From Homarus americanus (taxonomy: Eukaryota > Arthropoda > Malacostraca > Decapoda > Nephropidae), in contig NW_024737068.1 of assembly GCF_018991925.1 (NCBI RefSeq), positions 4,122,947 through 4,186,946 on the forward strand: a DNA stretch of 64,000 nt. The letters are read 5' to 3'. The notes under the pieces are model-generated. The model did not search any database. It was not told where the DNA came from and worked only from the letters and a program-made list of their open reading frames with translations. Each line of letters starts with the position of its first letter. Positions within the stretch are counted from its first letter, which is position 1. The translations under genes were made by a program, and so were the position numbers. Shown here piece by piece: positions 43,694 to 55,514 of the stretch.

Positions 43694-43854
43694 TTATTAA
43701 ACGACTCTGAATAGTAGTAATATTTTGTCATCAATTATCTTGTGTTAATATTATTGTAATAATTGGTTCTCTTTCAGCGAGTGAGAGTGACGCGGAAGAA
43801 TACACAGAGACGCTGCTCATACTAATGAGAAACATAAGGCGCCGGAACAAGTAG
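34800..43854 (+). CDS. Ser-rich protein with C-terminal coiled coil, unknown function (4 exons)
   Basis: Exons 34800-35687, 37653-37736, 39467-39627 and 43782-43854 join in frame to about 400 residues ending RNIRRRNK. The first 90 residues look folded (LLDQLAKEEYYSSVRFAVGY, ELQARWSTDWATDGF). A long Ser/Pro-rich stretch with many SP sites follows, then a basic helix LLEAIRRVLHNLRRR, then a heptad-type coiled coil spanning exons 2 and 3 (VAELEAELESYKQLSVAKRQ, YEQVVRQVEEKHRRRQLEQE). The acidic tail is ESDAEEYTETLLILMRNIRR. Exon 1 starts at an acceptor (CCGTCACAG|GTG), so it is internal unless transcription begins inside it. An upstream ATGAAG|GTGAGT at 33954 is in phase and could supply the start. 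AATAAA lies at 43921. I do not recognise the family; a cytoplasmic scaffold or cytoskeletal role is only a guess. Confidence 0.62.
36075..36180. promoter_or_regulatory. Cluster of CRE-like TGACGTCA sites
   Basis: Perfect palindromic TGACGTCA at 36075-36082 and 36117-36124, plus TGATGTCA at 36173-36180. More perfect sites lie at 40572-40579 and 40993-41000. All are in introns of the coiled-coil gene. CREB/ATF binding is inferred. Confidence 0.4.
37203..37322. repeat. (GT)n with (GC)n islands
   Basis: A GCGCGCGT/GTGTATGT block occurs twice inside a 120-base (GT)n. It lies in intron 1 of the coiled-coil gene. (GT)n can adopt Z-DNA. Confidence 0.95.
37653..37736 (+). CDS. Coiled-coil protein exon 2
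   Basis: 28 codons between GGCAGCAG| and |GTGAGT, phase 0 at both ends. It encodes VAELEAELESYKQLSVAKRQ and AADLLKHQ, a clear heptad pattern. Confidence 0.75.
38835..39385. repeat. About 42-bp tandem repeat, about 13 units
   Basis: The unit is CCTTAACACCTCCTTAAAAC plus ACCTGTACGACTCACAACCT. It lies in the intron before exon 3 of the coiled-coil gene. Confidence 0.9.
39467..39627 (+). CDS. Coiled-coil protein exon 3
   Basis: The acceptor is GTCTCTGCAG and the donor GTGAGT, leaving phase 2. It continues the helix: LMEALYEQVVRQVEEKHRRR, QLEQELMALEFEVHQLRS. Confidence 0.75.
39707..39925 (+). pseudogene. LINE RT C-terminal fragment, copy 2
   Basis: The sequence matches copy 1 from the NLPESV segment through FQDQT and ACPVLA to a lysine-rich end, with frameshifts and stops. 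It lies right after exon 3 of the coiled-coil gene. Confidence 0.6.
39930..42454. other. Last intron of the coiled-coil gene, left part
   Basis: AT-rich, with TAGATAGA repeats near 40856-40885, (AGT)n near 41805-41822 and AACAATTAATGG-like short repeats near 42000-42130. No exon was recognised. Confidence 0.5.
42463..43484 (+). mobile_element. Second hAT element with perfect 8-bp TSD, dimerisation domain only
   Basis: The left end is CACTAGCGTAGCTAG and the right end, read on the other strand, is CAGTGGCGTAGCTAG. ACTGCATG flanks both sides exactly (42455-42462 and 43485-43492). Both ends run into G/C tracts (GGGGCGG and its complement). Length is 1022 bp, inside the last intron of the coiled-coil gene. 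The coding remnant at 42889-43173 is the hAT dimerisation domain. Confidence 0.93.
42889..43173 (+). CDS. hAT (ZMYM1/TTF-type) dimerisation domain remnant
   Basis: About 94 codons: LRIFLTIAVSVATCERSFSK, then LKLIKNYIRSTMSTLRLRNL and AILSIERQL, diagnostic of the hAT C-terminus. It stays open to its natural stop (LLCRKL). Upstream coding is decayed, with only short frames such as DIDKEEFLVERK. Confidence 0.8.
   Translation: MQFIQKYNLGNSVPNIVIMLRIFLTIAVSVATCERSFSKLKLIKNYIRSTMSTLRLRNLAILSIERQLTDEIVFDNVTEEFANKKQEKLLCRKL
43782..43854 (+). CDS. Coiled-coil protein last exon
   Basis: The acceptor used is the second AG of TTTCAGCGAG|T, because the first gives an immediate stop in phase. It encodes NESDAEEYTETLLILMRNIR and RRNK, then TAG. 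AATAAA occurs 67 bases downstream. Confidence 0.55.
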
Positions 43855-43920
43855 TATGCCATTAGGATGCACTTCTCATCCTCTTTTAAATGGAAACAAT
43901 TGAATATGCATATGCTTGAA

Positions 43921-43926
43921 AATAAA
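43921..43926 (+). terminator. Polyadenylation signal for the coiled-coil gene
   Basis: AATAAA 67 bases after the predicted stop, followed by GT-rich sequence. Confidence 0.4.
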
Positions 43927-44284
43927 ATATCTTTTATAGTTGTCAATAAGATAAAAACTAGCTTCCTGAGCATGTTAAAGATCTTAGTTGTTGATGCACC
44001 TTAGTACTTAATAAAAATCTCGTTGGAGTTATTTTAAAAAATGCCATTCATTAGTGAAAATTATGAAAAAGCGCTGTGTGAATTCTGACACAAAAATAAA
44101 GTTATAGGAATAATTTTTGTAAGTCATAGATCGTTAATGTGAAAAGACTGGGTGTGTATGTTGACAATGAACTGAAGTTCTCGGGGCATTGTGAGGTGAA
44201 TTTAATAATAAAGTTATTATAGTAAGTTGTCAGTTATCGTAACGCTCTTCAAGGGTTACGTGCTTCCCCGTTTAGAGTACGGTC

Positions 44285-44815
44285 ACCTAGTCTAGTCTCC
44301 GAGATATGCAAGAGGCTGTCAGTTGATTGAAAATGACCAAAGGAGGGCCACCAGACTGCTGCCTGTGCTAAGGTACTTCAATTACCCAGAGAGATTAGAC
44401 CGCCTGCAAAGGCCTAGCTTATGCAATAGACGGGTAAGAGGTGACTTAATTGAAGTTTACAAAGATCTCAGAGGGCACTACTCAGACGAATGTCCATACT
44501 TGGAGATGGCGGAAACCCGCACCACTAGAAGTCAGCTCAAGGTTGAACAAGCCACAATTCTAGAAAATTGTGAGGGCAAACTTTTTTGGAATGAATATTG
44601 TAAACTCGTGGAATAATCTGCCAGAGTGATGTGACAACACCGTGTGCGAGCTTTTTCAAGACCAGACTTGACCAACACTGGCGCAGGTACAGACTACAGA
44701 TACATCCTGGAGTCTGGAGCCAGTATACATGCCTAGTACTTGCCATCATGGGTAACAAGGGACGTGACCAAGCGGCTAACGAGTCGATCAGTGGCGAAGA
44801 GAATAAAGGTAAAAA
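44285..44815 (+). pseudogene. LINE RT C-terminal fragment, copy 3
   Basis: It reads [52 protein letters not shown] and, after a frameshift near 44620, FFKTRLDQHWRRYRLQ. Same family as copy 1. Confidence 0.72.
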
Positions 44816-44819
44816 AATA

Positions 44820-46680
44820 AAAAAAGTAAGGAGTTTATAGACATCATCAATATAAACAAACTGGTCGCTACTACTGAGTCTCCGCCCGAGATGTGTCTCT
44901 GTACTGTACACTATTAAGTTTACAATGTATTCAACGCCTCTGTCACAGCATATTCAAGTTTACCGTGATTGCAGGTATGTCAGTGTAGATATACAGGGTA
45001 GTATTAGTACATTTGTGAGTCTATAGTTCGAATCTTAGACCTTGTATAGGCTGATGATACGGTAGTGTTCAGTCATCAGTTCTCGAACCCTTTGTCGAGA
45101 TAACAAAGCCACATTTCGAAACAATAAAACCTGATTTTTCTGAAAAACAAATTGAGTTATATTAATTATGAGTATAAATATCTACATATTACTGATCTCA
45201 CAAAAATTCAGGTGGTCTTTAGTTATTTGTGTGTTGATACATTCAGGAAATGAAACCCCGAGATTTACGAAATCCAACTGACTTTTTTGTAAAAATCGTT
45301 ATACTGTAGTTAGGTACTGTTAACCATAACTAGCATAAGTATCGTAAACTATAAGAAAAATCAGCCTTAGATATTCTCAGACAAGTTAGGCTTATTATTA
45401 AGTACGGGTTCGTTATCTCATCTGGGGATGAGGGAGTCGGTAGTGCCTTCAGACCGATTCAGATAAAGGTACTGTTAACGGTATAATATATTGAACACTA
45501 TTGTGAATGTTGACAAAAGTAACTCGGATACGTTTAGAATTTAGTGAGAGTTTGATGTTAGCGATGTGGATACAGTAGGTGTTTTCGTGTAGCGGGTTCT
45601 ATACGAAACATTTCACCTGATTGTGTAAGTCTTGATAATGTTGTCTGGTCGCCATTAATGTTGACAGATCAAATCTAACCTAACTCAACTTGCCTAACTA
45701 AACTTATCCCATTTTTACTTAACCTAACTTACCAAACCTGATTTAACCTATCCAAATTTATGTCAACCTAACTTACCCACCTAATCTATCCTCACCAAAT
45801 CTAAGCTAACCTAACCAAACCAAATCTAACCTACGAAATCTATCTAATCTATCCTAACCTAACCCAACCAACCAAACCTATTCAAACATGAGCAAACCTA
45901 ACCAAACTTAACCTAGCCTAGCCTAATCTAACCGGACCTAACCTAAACCTAAGCTATCTAAATCTAAATTAATCTTGCATTCGTTATCTACGTTAGGTTA
46001 AGTTAGGTTGGTTCACTTTATCTGTCGTTATATTAAGGTACTTTCATAATACAATATCCTACTCGAAATATATGAAGTTCTTTATTGTTAAATATATTTC
46101 ACCTAATTTAGTCCACGCACTGAATTATGTAGGTTTGTCTGTCTGTCTGTAGATGTTACTATGGAAATCTTAATGGAATTTAGTAGAGTAGATGGGAGTA
46201 TTTTTTATTGCAGAACAAATGAGTATTATTCATGCCTTTTAATTAATATACCCTTAAAAATATGTATTCGGTATATTGGGTGAATTATTTTTATTAATAA
46301 ATCCACAAAAAATACTCAGGGTGTTTTCTTTTTTATCAGTAAACAAAGGTTTATAGTTTTTTGTAAACCCACAAAATCTTATTTATATAAGTAAACCCAA
46401 ATATTTTATTTTAGTTAATCCAAATAAGTTGTAGTGTTGTAATTTTTCATGCAAACCTTACAAAGGAAGAATTAAGTGACCTATCCAGTGTCAGGTTCAT
46501 ACAAGGTGTTGATGATGGCCACCGTCTTGATCGATACATTATAGTGGGTTTATTACAAAAAATATATAAAATTTCTGTGGATTTACTGATATAAACATAA
46601 AAAGTCCCATTAACATGTTACGCTTTAGTGTTATTATATGTTAAGGCCTGAACAGTATATTATATTTTTGCCACACGAGC
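44820..46680. other. No gene seen; CCTAA tract inside
   Basis: AT-rich, with a degenerate CCTAA tract at 45665-45960. No coding frame of note. Confidence 0.55.
45665..45960. repeat. Degenerate CCTAA tract
   Basis: CCTAACCTAACCAAACCTAA-type sequence for about 300 bases. Confidence 0.8.
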
Positions 46681-46682
46681 TC

Positions 46683-47265
<583 letters not shown>

Positions 47266-47469
47266 TGATAACCACAAGGAAAGAAGAAAACACGAAGTTC
47301 CCAAGCGCTTTCGTGTAATTCACATCTTCAGGGGTGAGTACAGACTAGAGAGAGTAATACAAATCAAGGTGTATATATACAGAGGAGGGTGAGACCAGGT
47401 CCACAATGGTCAGGTATTAGGTAATGACCCTACTAATCTTTAAATAGCACACAACGGTTGGTGGTCAGG

Positions 47470-48683
47470 TCAGATGGTCAAGTGACCCGGCCTTCTCACC
47501 TGATCACAAATCTTCTTAATTACAAAATTGTCCAGCTTGTACATGCCGTTACTCAAATTCATGTTGAATGCTTCGGTATGTTTAATAAGACTAGATTCTA
47601 TGATGTTCCTACTATCAATTGAATTACATGGTAATATTGAGGAGGCATTATCCCAGTCAATGCAATGCTTGTTATCCCTCAAATGAACAAACAGAGCATT
47701 GGATTCCTGGCCTGTCCTAACACTGTATTTGTGTTGTTTAATTCTAGTTGCAAGATCTTTACCTGTCTGGCCTAAGTAAAACATATTACATTCCTTGCAA
47801 GGAACTTTATAAATGCAACCAATTGTGTTGTTGGGGGAGTTCTTGATTAACATTTGTTTAACAGTGCATGAGTTTTTAAATGCCACATTGACGTTCCAGG
47901 TTTTTAGCTGTGCAGGAATGTGTGAGAAATTTTTGTGAAATGGTAATATTAAGATATTCTTATGGTCATGGGTGGGCTTGGGGTCAGTTCTATAAAAAGT
48001 TTTCTTAGTAATGTTTAAGCATTTGTCTATGAAAGATCTAGGGTATTTAAGGTTTGAGCCAATATTATATATATATTTGTATTCCTCATCGATGAATTCC
48101 GGACTGCAAATTCTCAAGGCACGTAAAAACATTGTTGAAAATACTGACTGTTTGACTTTATTATGGTGGGCAGAATAATAATGAATGTATGAACACACAT
48201 TAGTTGGTTTTCTATAAATACTGAACTTAAAAGTGTTACCTATTCTGTGTATCAGACAGTCTAGGAATGGCAATTTACAGTCTTGCTCTAATTCCACAGT
48301 GAATTTGATCGAGGGGGCTAAGTTGTTAAGTTGTGGCAGGAAAGCTTTTAGGTCCTCATTACATGGCCAGAGACATAATACATCATCAACATATCTAAAC
48401 CAGACTGCTGAGGGTGGCAAAATATTACTTAATAGTTTCTTTTCAAAGAATTCCATATATAGGTTGCTTAATACAGGTGAGAGTGGATTACCCATTGCCA
48501 TACCAAATTTTTGAGCACAATATTCCCCATTGAATTCGAATTTGCAATCCTTAATACATAGTTTGATGAGTTCGATGAAGTCGTCTTTCGAGACGGGCAG
48601 TGAAATGTTATCCAGGGAATCTATGAGGAACTCTAGTAAATCATCAACTGGGACCTTCGTAAAAAGTGACGTTACATCAAAGG
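47470..48683 (-). CDS. Penelope-like RT plus GIY-YIG endonuclease, 5'-truncated
   Basis: The open frame begins at SFDVTSLFTKVPVDDLL in the RT fingers. It continues through FGMAMGNPLSPVLSNLYMEF and WFRYVDDVLC (catalytic YVDD), then the thumb-like region (FKFSIYRKPTNVCSYIHYYS), then the GIY-YIG module CIYKVPCKECNMFYLGQTGK, LATRIKQHK, ending QVRRPGHLTI with TGA at 47470. No stop interrupts it, so the copy is young, but it lacks the N-terminal third and a start. The longer listed frame upstream of SFDV belongs to the other copy read backwards. Confidence 0.9.
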
Positions 48684-49297
48684 AATACAAATATATATAT
48701 AATATTGGCTCAAACCTTAAATACCCTAGATCTTTCATAGACAAATGCTTAAACATTACTAAGAAAACTTTTTATAGAACTGACCCCAAGCCCACCCATG
48801 ACCATAAGAATATCTTGATATTACCATTTCACAAAAATTTCTCACACATTCCTGCACAGCTAAAAACCTGGAACGTCAATGTGGCATTTAAAAACTCATG
48901 CACTGTTAAACAAATGTTAATCAAGAACTCCCCCAACAACACAATTGGTTGCATTTATAAAGTTCCTTGCAAGGAATGTAATATGTTTTACTTAGGCCAG
49001 ACAGGTAAAGATCTTGCAACTAGAATTAAACAACACAAATACAGTGTTAGGACAGGCCAGGAATCCAATGCTCTGTTTGTTCATTTGAGGGATAACAAGC
49101 ATTGCATTGACTGGGATAATGCCTCCTCAATATTACCATGTAATTCAATTGATAGTAGGAACATCATAGAATCTAGTCTTATTAAACATACCGAAGCATT
49201 CAACATGAATTTGAGTAACGGCATGTACAAGCTGGACAATTTTGTAATTAAGAAGATTTGTGATCAGGTGAGAAGGCCGGGTCACTTGACCATCTGA
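48676..49297 (+). CDS. Penelope-like GIY-YIG endonuclease fragment, second copy
   Basis: About 205 residues from EYKYIYNIGSNLKYPRSFID to QVRRPGHLTI, essentially identical to the same part of the minus-strand copy. GIY-YIG motifs CIYKVPC, YLGQTGK and RIKQHK are intact, as is the likely catalytic Glu in IIESSLIKH. The RT is absent. Confidence 0.88.
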
Positions 49298-49537
49298 CCT
49301 GACCACCAACCGTTGTGTGCTATTTAAAGATTATTAGGGTCATTTCCTAATACCTGACCATTGTGGACCTGGTCTCACCCTCCTCTATATATACACCTTG
49401 ATTTTTATTACTCTCTCTAGTCTGTACTCACCCCTGAAGATGTGAATTACACGAAAGCGCTTGGGAACTTCGTGTTTTCTTCTTTCCTTATGGTTATCAG
49501 CATATACCTAGATCACGCGCACCTACAGTGATTTACT

Positions 49538-49656
<119 letters not shown>

Positions 49657-50064
49657 CTTTTTGCCTTACCAGTTAAAGAGCAAAACAAGTGTTCATTTAG
49701 ACATACACCGAGGTGGAAATTTTTGTCACTCGGTTGTAATTTTTAATGAAATAGACTGGAAATTTGTCGGTAATTTAACTATTTTTTTCCTTGCTTTAAA
49801 TACTAATATAAACATAATATTAGACATAAAATAACTTGAATATTTCTTTAATTAGGTTGTAATATTTCCCTAAACGTCAACTTAAACAAATTTAAAGAGA
49901 GAGGTACAATTTACTAATGAATAAATCTTAAAGTAACTTAGGTATGCATATTTTTCCTTTATTAAATAAATAAGCTTTATATAGTGAACTTATATGACGA
50001 AGCAGACATTTCCAATAAGTTTACTTTTGTCGAATTGATGAACACGACGTGTATTAATTATGTA

Positions 50065-50145
50065 GTTTTTTTTTTTTTTTACGGGAACTAGCCCACCCGG
50101 GCACAGGTCAAAGACGCACAACGGGGCCTAGGGAGCGAAGGTGGA
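50065..50145 (-). repeat. Poly(A)-tailed LINE 3' end, copy 2
   Basis: The minus strand reads GGCCCCGTTGTGCGTCTTTG, ACCTGTGCCCGGGTGGGCTA, then GTTCCCGT and a poly(A) run. Same family as the segment at 33163. Confidence 0.5.
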
Positions 50146-50149
50146 TATT

Positions 50150-53100
50150 GCTGCATTTATCACGAAATTGAGTAATATCACTGATTTCATGTACAGTATA
50201 TTAGAAAAATATAGCCTTATATGTAGGTTTATTAATGTTCATAGAATTAGTTTAAAAATATTTATAATTATCAGAGCAACGGGTGCTGCATAATCATATA
50301 GCATGGGAATAACATGTACCGTACGCTCATTATCATCACACTCTGGTAAGGACAAGAAATTAATTTGTTATCAAATTATTTTATTCTCAACATCAACAAC
50401 AATAAAATGGCACTATAGATCAATTTCACACATTTACTAGCACGTGTAGCCTTGAGACAGGAGTCTGGTTATCACAGCTCACTTTAACCTCATGAAAACT
50501 TCAGAAATCGGAAAATTTTAATCAAGATGATACTCATTTTCAATTGGAGATAAATATGTCCAGAAGTAATAGTAAAGGTCGTTTAAGTAGTCTTTTTTCT
50601 CACTTGTGTTTCGTGGTTTGTCGATATATCATTTCTACATATACGCTACCATTTCCAGAACTAGCTATAAGTTTGTTAATGTTATTCAAAAGTTTTTGTG
50701 CAATTAATGTACCATACCATATCAAACAGAGGAGGTATCACAGGAATGGACGTATCACAGTACTACAACGAGGTTAATTGTGCGTGCTGACATGCGCCAT
50801 GTTGATCAGGTTGAGGGAGACGCAACAACTGACCACCTTTGCAATACTTAACCCCTCTTCGGAGAAGGCTGGTGGTATTCGGACACAATTTGAGCCCTAC
50901 ATACAGGTTTCATTTCATGGGTTCAGAGTCAGAGGAGTTTTAAGATTTCAAATTGGTAGGTGTAATTTTCTTACGTAGTTCTCACTATAATTCTGTGCAA
51001 AATCGATAAATACTTCAGTATATACGTACCGTACGACCAAAAGCTTTAGTTTCACGGTACAAGTATTGAATGTAAGGCGAGCTCAGCCTAGACACCACCT
51101 CTCTATCTAGGTGGATGGACTTGGCCCAGAACACCCGAATCCTCCCCTTTCTATGATTTTGCATTACTTTGGGACCCCACACTATGAGAGGCCCGCGTTG
51201 CACCGATTGCACCTACGTCAAATCACACCTCTGTTCAGTTTGGCATTGATACTTAGTTTTTGCTCCATATAGACACGTCTTTACATACACACACACACAC
51301 GAGCGTCACACAAACACACACACACAGGCTTTAAACACATTATCGGACCAACTTTTAACCCCTAAAATTAACTGTTGAAGGACAATAGGCACTGTTGGTG
51401 CTCTCCCTCATAGGACATAATACAATAAATAAAATAAAATATTTACAAAATGGCATCTCTAGCCAAGGCGGTCGGGACGGGTGGGAGGGGGTACCATCTG
51501 TTAGCCCTCTATTTTGACAAACTTTCCCTAATTAAGGTCTCCATCTTGGCAAGGATTCCTAACGAAGGCTTGTATCTTGACCCACTTTCCCTAACTTACA
51601 TTTTTTTAACGTATATACCAAACAAACTCATCACCTCCCAGGGTCAACATTTCACAACAGAGGTAATATATTTCAATAATTGAGGTATATTATTGATAAC
51701 GTGTGTCCCTAACTTACATTTTTTTAACGTATATACCAAACAAACTCATCACCTCCCAGGGTCAACATTTCACAACAGAGGTAATATATTTCAATAATTG
51801 AGGTATATTATTGATAACGTGTGTCCCTAACTTAGCGGTGAGTCTTAAGGGCCACAGATGCTGTGCACCACCACCACCACCACCACCTTCTCCCCTAGGG
51901 CGTCGAGTGGACAAAATAAGCAAAAGAAAATTAGAACACTACCTCTCAAATGGACGGTTTAATTACCTAGATGGGGGACCAGAACCACATAAACCAACTC
52001 ATTAATCCGATTAAGGGACAGAAGTGCTTTTTCGACACACAACAAATACCAATTACTCCGGAGACACAAACGAACTAAAATCAACTTGAAGTAAGATAGA
52101 GTAGGTTGGGTTCGTCTGTTTGCAAGAAATAATTTAGCCCCTTATTGTCTGTAACTGGTAGGGTGGCTAAATAGCATATATCCTATTCCCAGATTAAATT
52201 TATTCATGGCACTCTCTACATCTAAACTACTAACAAACTTTCTATGAGGCTAAACTCGCACTTCGACTAGTTGTGTAAACCAAAAATTATTCCAAATCAA
52301 ATTTACGAGGACAAAAATAATGTTTTACAATTATGTCCGGTTTAGTTAAAGGAATTACACAAAGAGAAGAAGAAAATTAAGTCCCAGTACTGTAATTAGT
52401 TATTCACTTTAAATCATATCTCGAACAACTAATTAGCAAGTTTGGGATAGTTGTGGGAATTAACGCTCAGTGAGCCACGATCACCGTCATCAAACGTTTG
52501 TGTAATAAAATATCTTCGTAAGGTAAGACACAAATATAACATCCAGAAATATCCTCAAAATTATACTGAAACTTTACCGTCATTACATAATACGGTAGTA
52601 ACGTAGCATCAGGAAATAATTAATACTAAGGAACAGAATGTTTTCGAAAAGATTCTTTACATTAATTTCCTCTCGTAATTAGTGTTAAGTGGTAGGTAGT
52701 TAAGGTAGAGTCTCAGTGAAGTACTTTCTCACACCTCCACTTCTGGTTCCTAACAAATATATTTTTGTGATACACGAAATACAAAAGTGAAAAATACGTA
52801 ATGTTAAATAGCATGACTTTTTTTTTTTGCCTTCGGACTGTGTGAATGCTGTAAACACAAATGTTTTTATGCATGGAATCTCTACATGAAACTTGATTTG
52901 TATTTTTCAATAAAAATCGCGGTAAGTAATATTACTCTTATGCGAATTATATAAATGTTTTAAAACGTTAGATTTTCCAAATAGTATTACTGGTGAAAAT
53001 CGTACAACCACTTTTAACACAGGCATAATGAACCAACCAAACCTGACCTAACGCTCTTGGAATGCACTGTACTATATAAAAATTAGTTAGGTAAAGTTAG

Positions 53101-53756
53101 ATAAGTTAGGTTTGGTTGTGTTGTTTTTCCTGTTTCTAAAAAGTGCATTGATACCACAGCAGCCATGGCGGGAAATGATCGTTTTGCTGGTTATATAAAT
53201 TACCACACATTTTTGGGGTGAACGGAAATAGTCACAGGAAAAAAAGTCACAGAACTTGTACACATTGACAACACAATATTGTATATATATGATGGCATTG
53301 CACGTAGGTTAGGTTAAGTTAGGTTAGGTTTTTTCCTTGCCTTTTTTTTACTTTTTTTCTTGTGCTTTTTTCCCTGGATTATTTTTTTTAACGCACTGAT
53401 ACACTATTGGGGAAAAAACTCATAAAATTACCAGCATAATATAAGAAAATAAAGAGGAGAAAAAAATAATAAATAAGGACACTTTATAATTATCTTATTG
53501 GATGGATTTTATCACATCTGTTTGAACGTCCTCGAAGGTCCAGATTCACCTAAGTTCTCAAGATAAATATTTTTCGTAATTGAAGACTTTTAATGTACTT
53601 ATATATTTAACTTAAGATAAAACACAAAAGTACAAAAAATATTAAAACTAACCTAAGAATTAATTTTAGATGGGATTACTTACCACCAGACAAATCAAAA
53701 TTGATATACTGTACTGTTACCATTCGCATCACGTTTTTCTGTCATATTAATGGTAT
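50150..53756. other. Gene-poor AT-rich stretch
   Basis: Only short frames, plus the 120-bp tandem duplication at 51590-51835 and a few CCTAA/TTAGG words near 53080-53330. No recognisable domain. Confidence 0.55.
51590..51835. repeat. Tandem duplication of about 120 bp
   Basis: CCCTAACTTACATTTTTTTA through TTATTGATAACGTGTGTCCC occurs twice back to back with no visible difference, so the duplication is recent or an assembly effect. Confidence 0.88.
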
Positions 53757-54350
53757 TGTTACGCCGAGGCATAATTTAGTATTAAAATTTTTGTGAACGA
53801 GGTACTCTGATTATTTTATATTCCAAGCAGCAGTTATTTTGGTACGTTTTGGGAGATTTTCTTGTATATATTGATGTATTGTATTACCTTAGTATGATTT
53901 TTTTAGAATGTATTGCAGCATTTTTTTAACTATTTACTTATGTATTGTAAGCCTAGATCATTCTAGAACCTTCCAGACGTATGTCGTTCCGACCTCCAAC
54001 GCCTGGTTGGTACTGGGATGCCCTGGACGCCTGAAGAATGTATAAATAGCACCAGCGAGCTGCCTAGGAAAGAGTTGACTTTCTGTTCGGTGTGAAAAAC
54101 AAGCCTAGTAACAGCTAAAGATAATAGTTGTTCAAGTATTATGGAATGGTTGTGAGCGATATAAAGTGAAAAGACTAAGGAAATGTACTGTATATATTCG
54201 AAGTGAGAAGTCCAGTGGTAAAGACATACCCTGTGAACAGTTTTGTGTAGATTTAATGACTATTAAAGAAGATTACAGTCACAAGTGTGTTTCTGTGACC
54301 TAGTGGAAATCTATCTGCCTGTTGTTGTTTGTACACTGATACCGATCGAC
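53757..54350 (+). promoter_or_regulatory. Solo-LTR-like promoter with heat-shock element and TATA box
   Basis: Starting TGTTACGCCGAGGC (an LTR-like start), the segment carries ATTCTAGAACCTTCCAGACG at 53960-53979, four alternating GAA/TTC units of a heat-shock element, then TATAAATAG at 54041-54049. No coding frame of note follows. An LTR or a heat-inducible promoter are both possible; no second LTR or end was defined. Confidence 0.45.
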
Positions 54351-55514
54351 GGGAAATTATACGGAGACTGGCCGGGCAGCGAGTAGTAATTCGACACGTG
54401 ATATTTCTACTGCTTCTGTATACAGTAGTGTATATAAAACCTGGCCATTGGTAACCAGCAGTCGAAGCTGGTAATCGGCGAAAGGGGTTCGGAACATTAT
54501 ACTAAGTGAACGTCTCTAGTTAAGAGTCTCAGTGTAATTATTTTGATTTAATTTGTGAATTATCTTAAGTTAACTGGTTTTAGGCACATCATTACTTCTC
54601 CATTCATTAGAAATAGTTAACAGATGTACAGTACCAATGTGAATCTGGAATGCAGGATGCTGCACGTACAGTATATATTATATACCATCTTGTAATTATT
54701 TCTTGTTCTTTCCCTCCCTCCGTATATTCAACCATCATCTATTAATTTTTTACCTTAACTGATATTCACTTCTCTTATCCTCTTTCTTCTCTTAAACCAC
54801 CTTTCCTTCCATTGTACAGTACATGCCTGCTCTGACTATAGTTAATTTTTTATTGCTATCCAAAATAAGCATCGCCATCGTGTCATTTGTGATTGTATGA
54901 TATGACAGTATGCCCTGTAGAAGTAAATTTTAGTCAATCTAGAGCATTTAATGATGTATTTTTTTTAATAAAGTTTTGCAAAAATTATATTGTTAATGCA
55001 TCATCATGCCAAATAATGTAGCTAGCAAATGAATGAATAAAGGTGGATTTTTGTTTCATGGGAATAATACGGTAATTCATTAAATAAAATCAGGACAGAA
55101 GTTGGCGAGAGGGATTCGCGTGAGTCAGGTGCTTGTATTAGGAATCTTCTGGACTACGACGTTATCAATAAGATGACAGATGCTTTTAGTATATTGAAAT
55201 TATAATTATATAAATCGGGTTGATAAACTGTAGCTTACTGAAGTACATCACCATATGTGTTTGCCAATTTTACTTGAGTTATCTAAATTCGCAGTTAGAT
55301 TTGTTAAAAAAATAAGAAAAAGCATTAATTAATAGGGCCTATCCATTACATTCGGCGGGCATATTCGTTCATAAAACGTAATGTATAAGATTAAATAAAT
55401 AATATTTTCCCTTACTTGTGTGGATACACCAAGAGCTATAACTAAGAAGAAATTTCACAATCAGCTTATGCATGTGATAACTGTCACTGAGTAGCGAGTC
55501 ACCAGTTAAATTAG

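Noticed and set aside
48530..48680. N-terminal 50 codons of the plus-strand Penelope frame, and a 93-codon frame at 48233-48514
   Set aside because: They read the RT copy backwards. The plus copy is only homologous from the EYKYIYN codons on.
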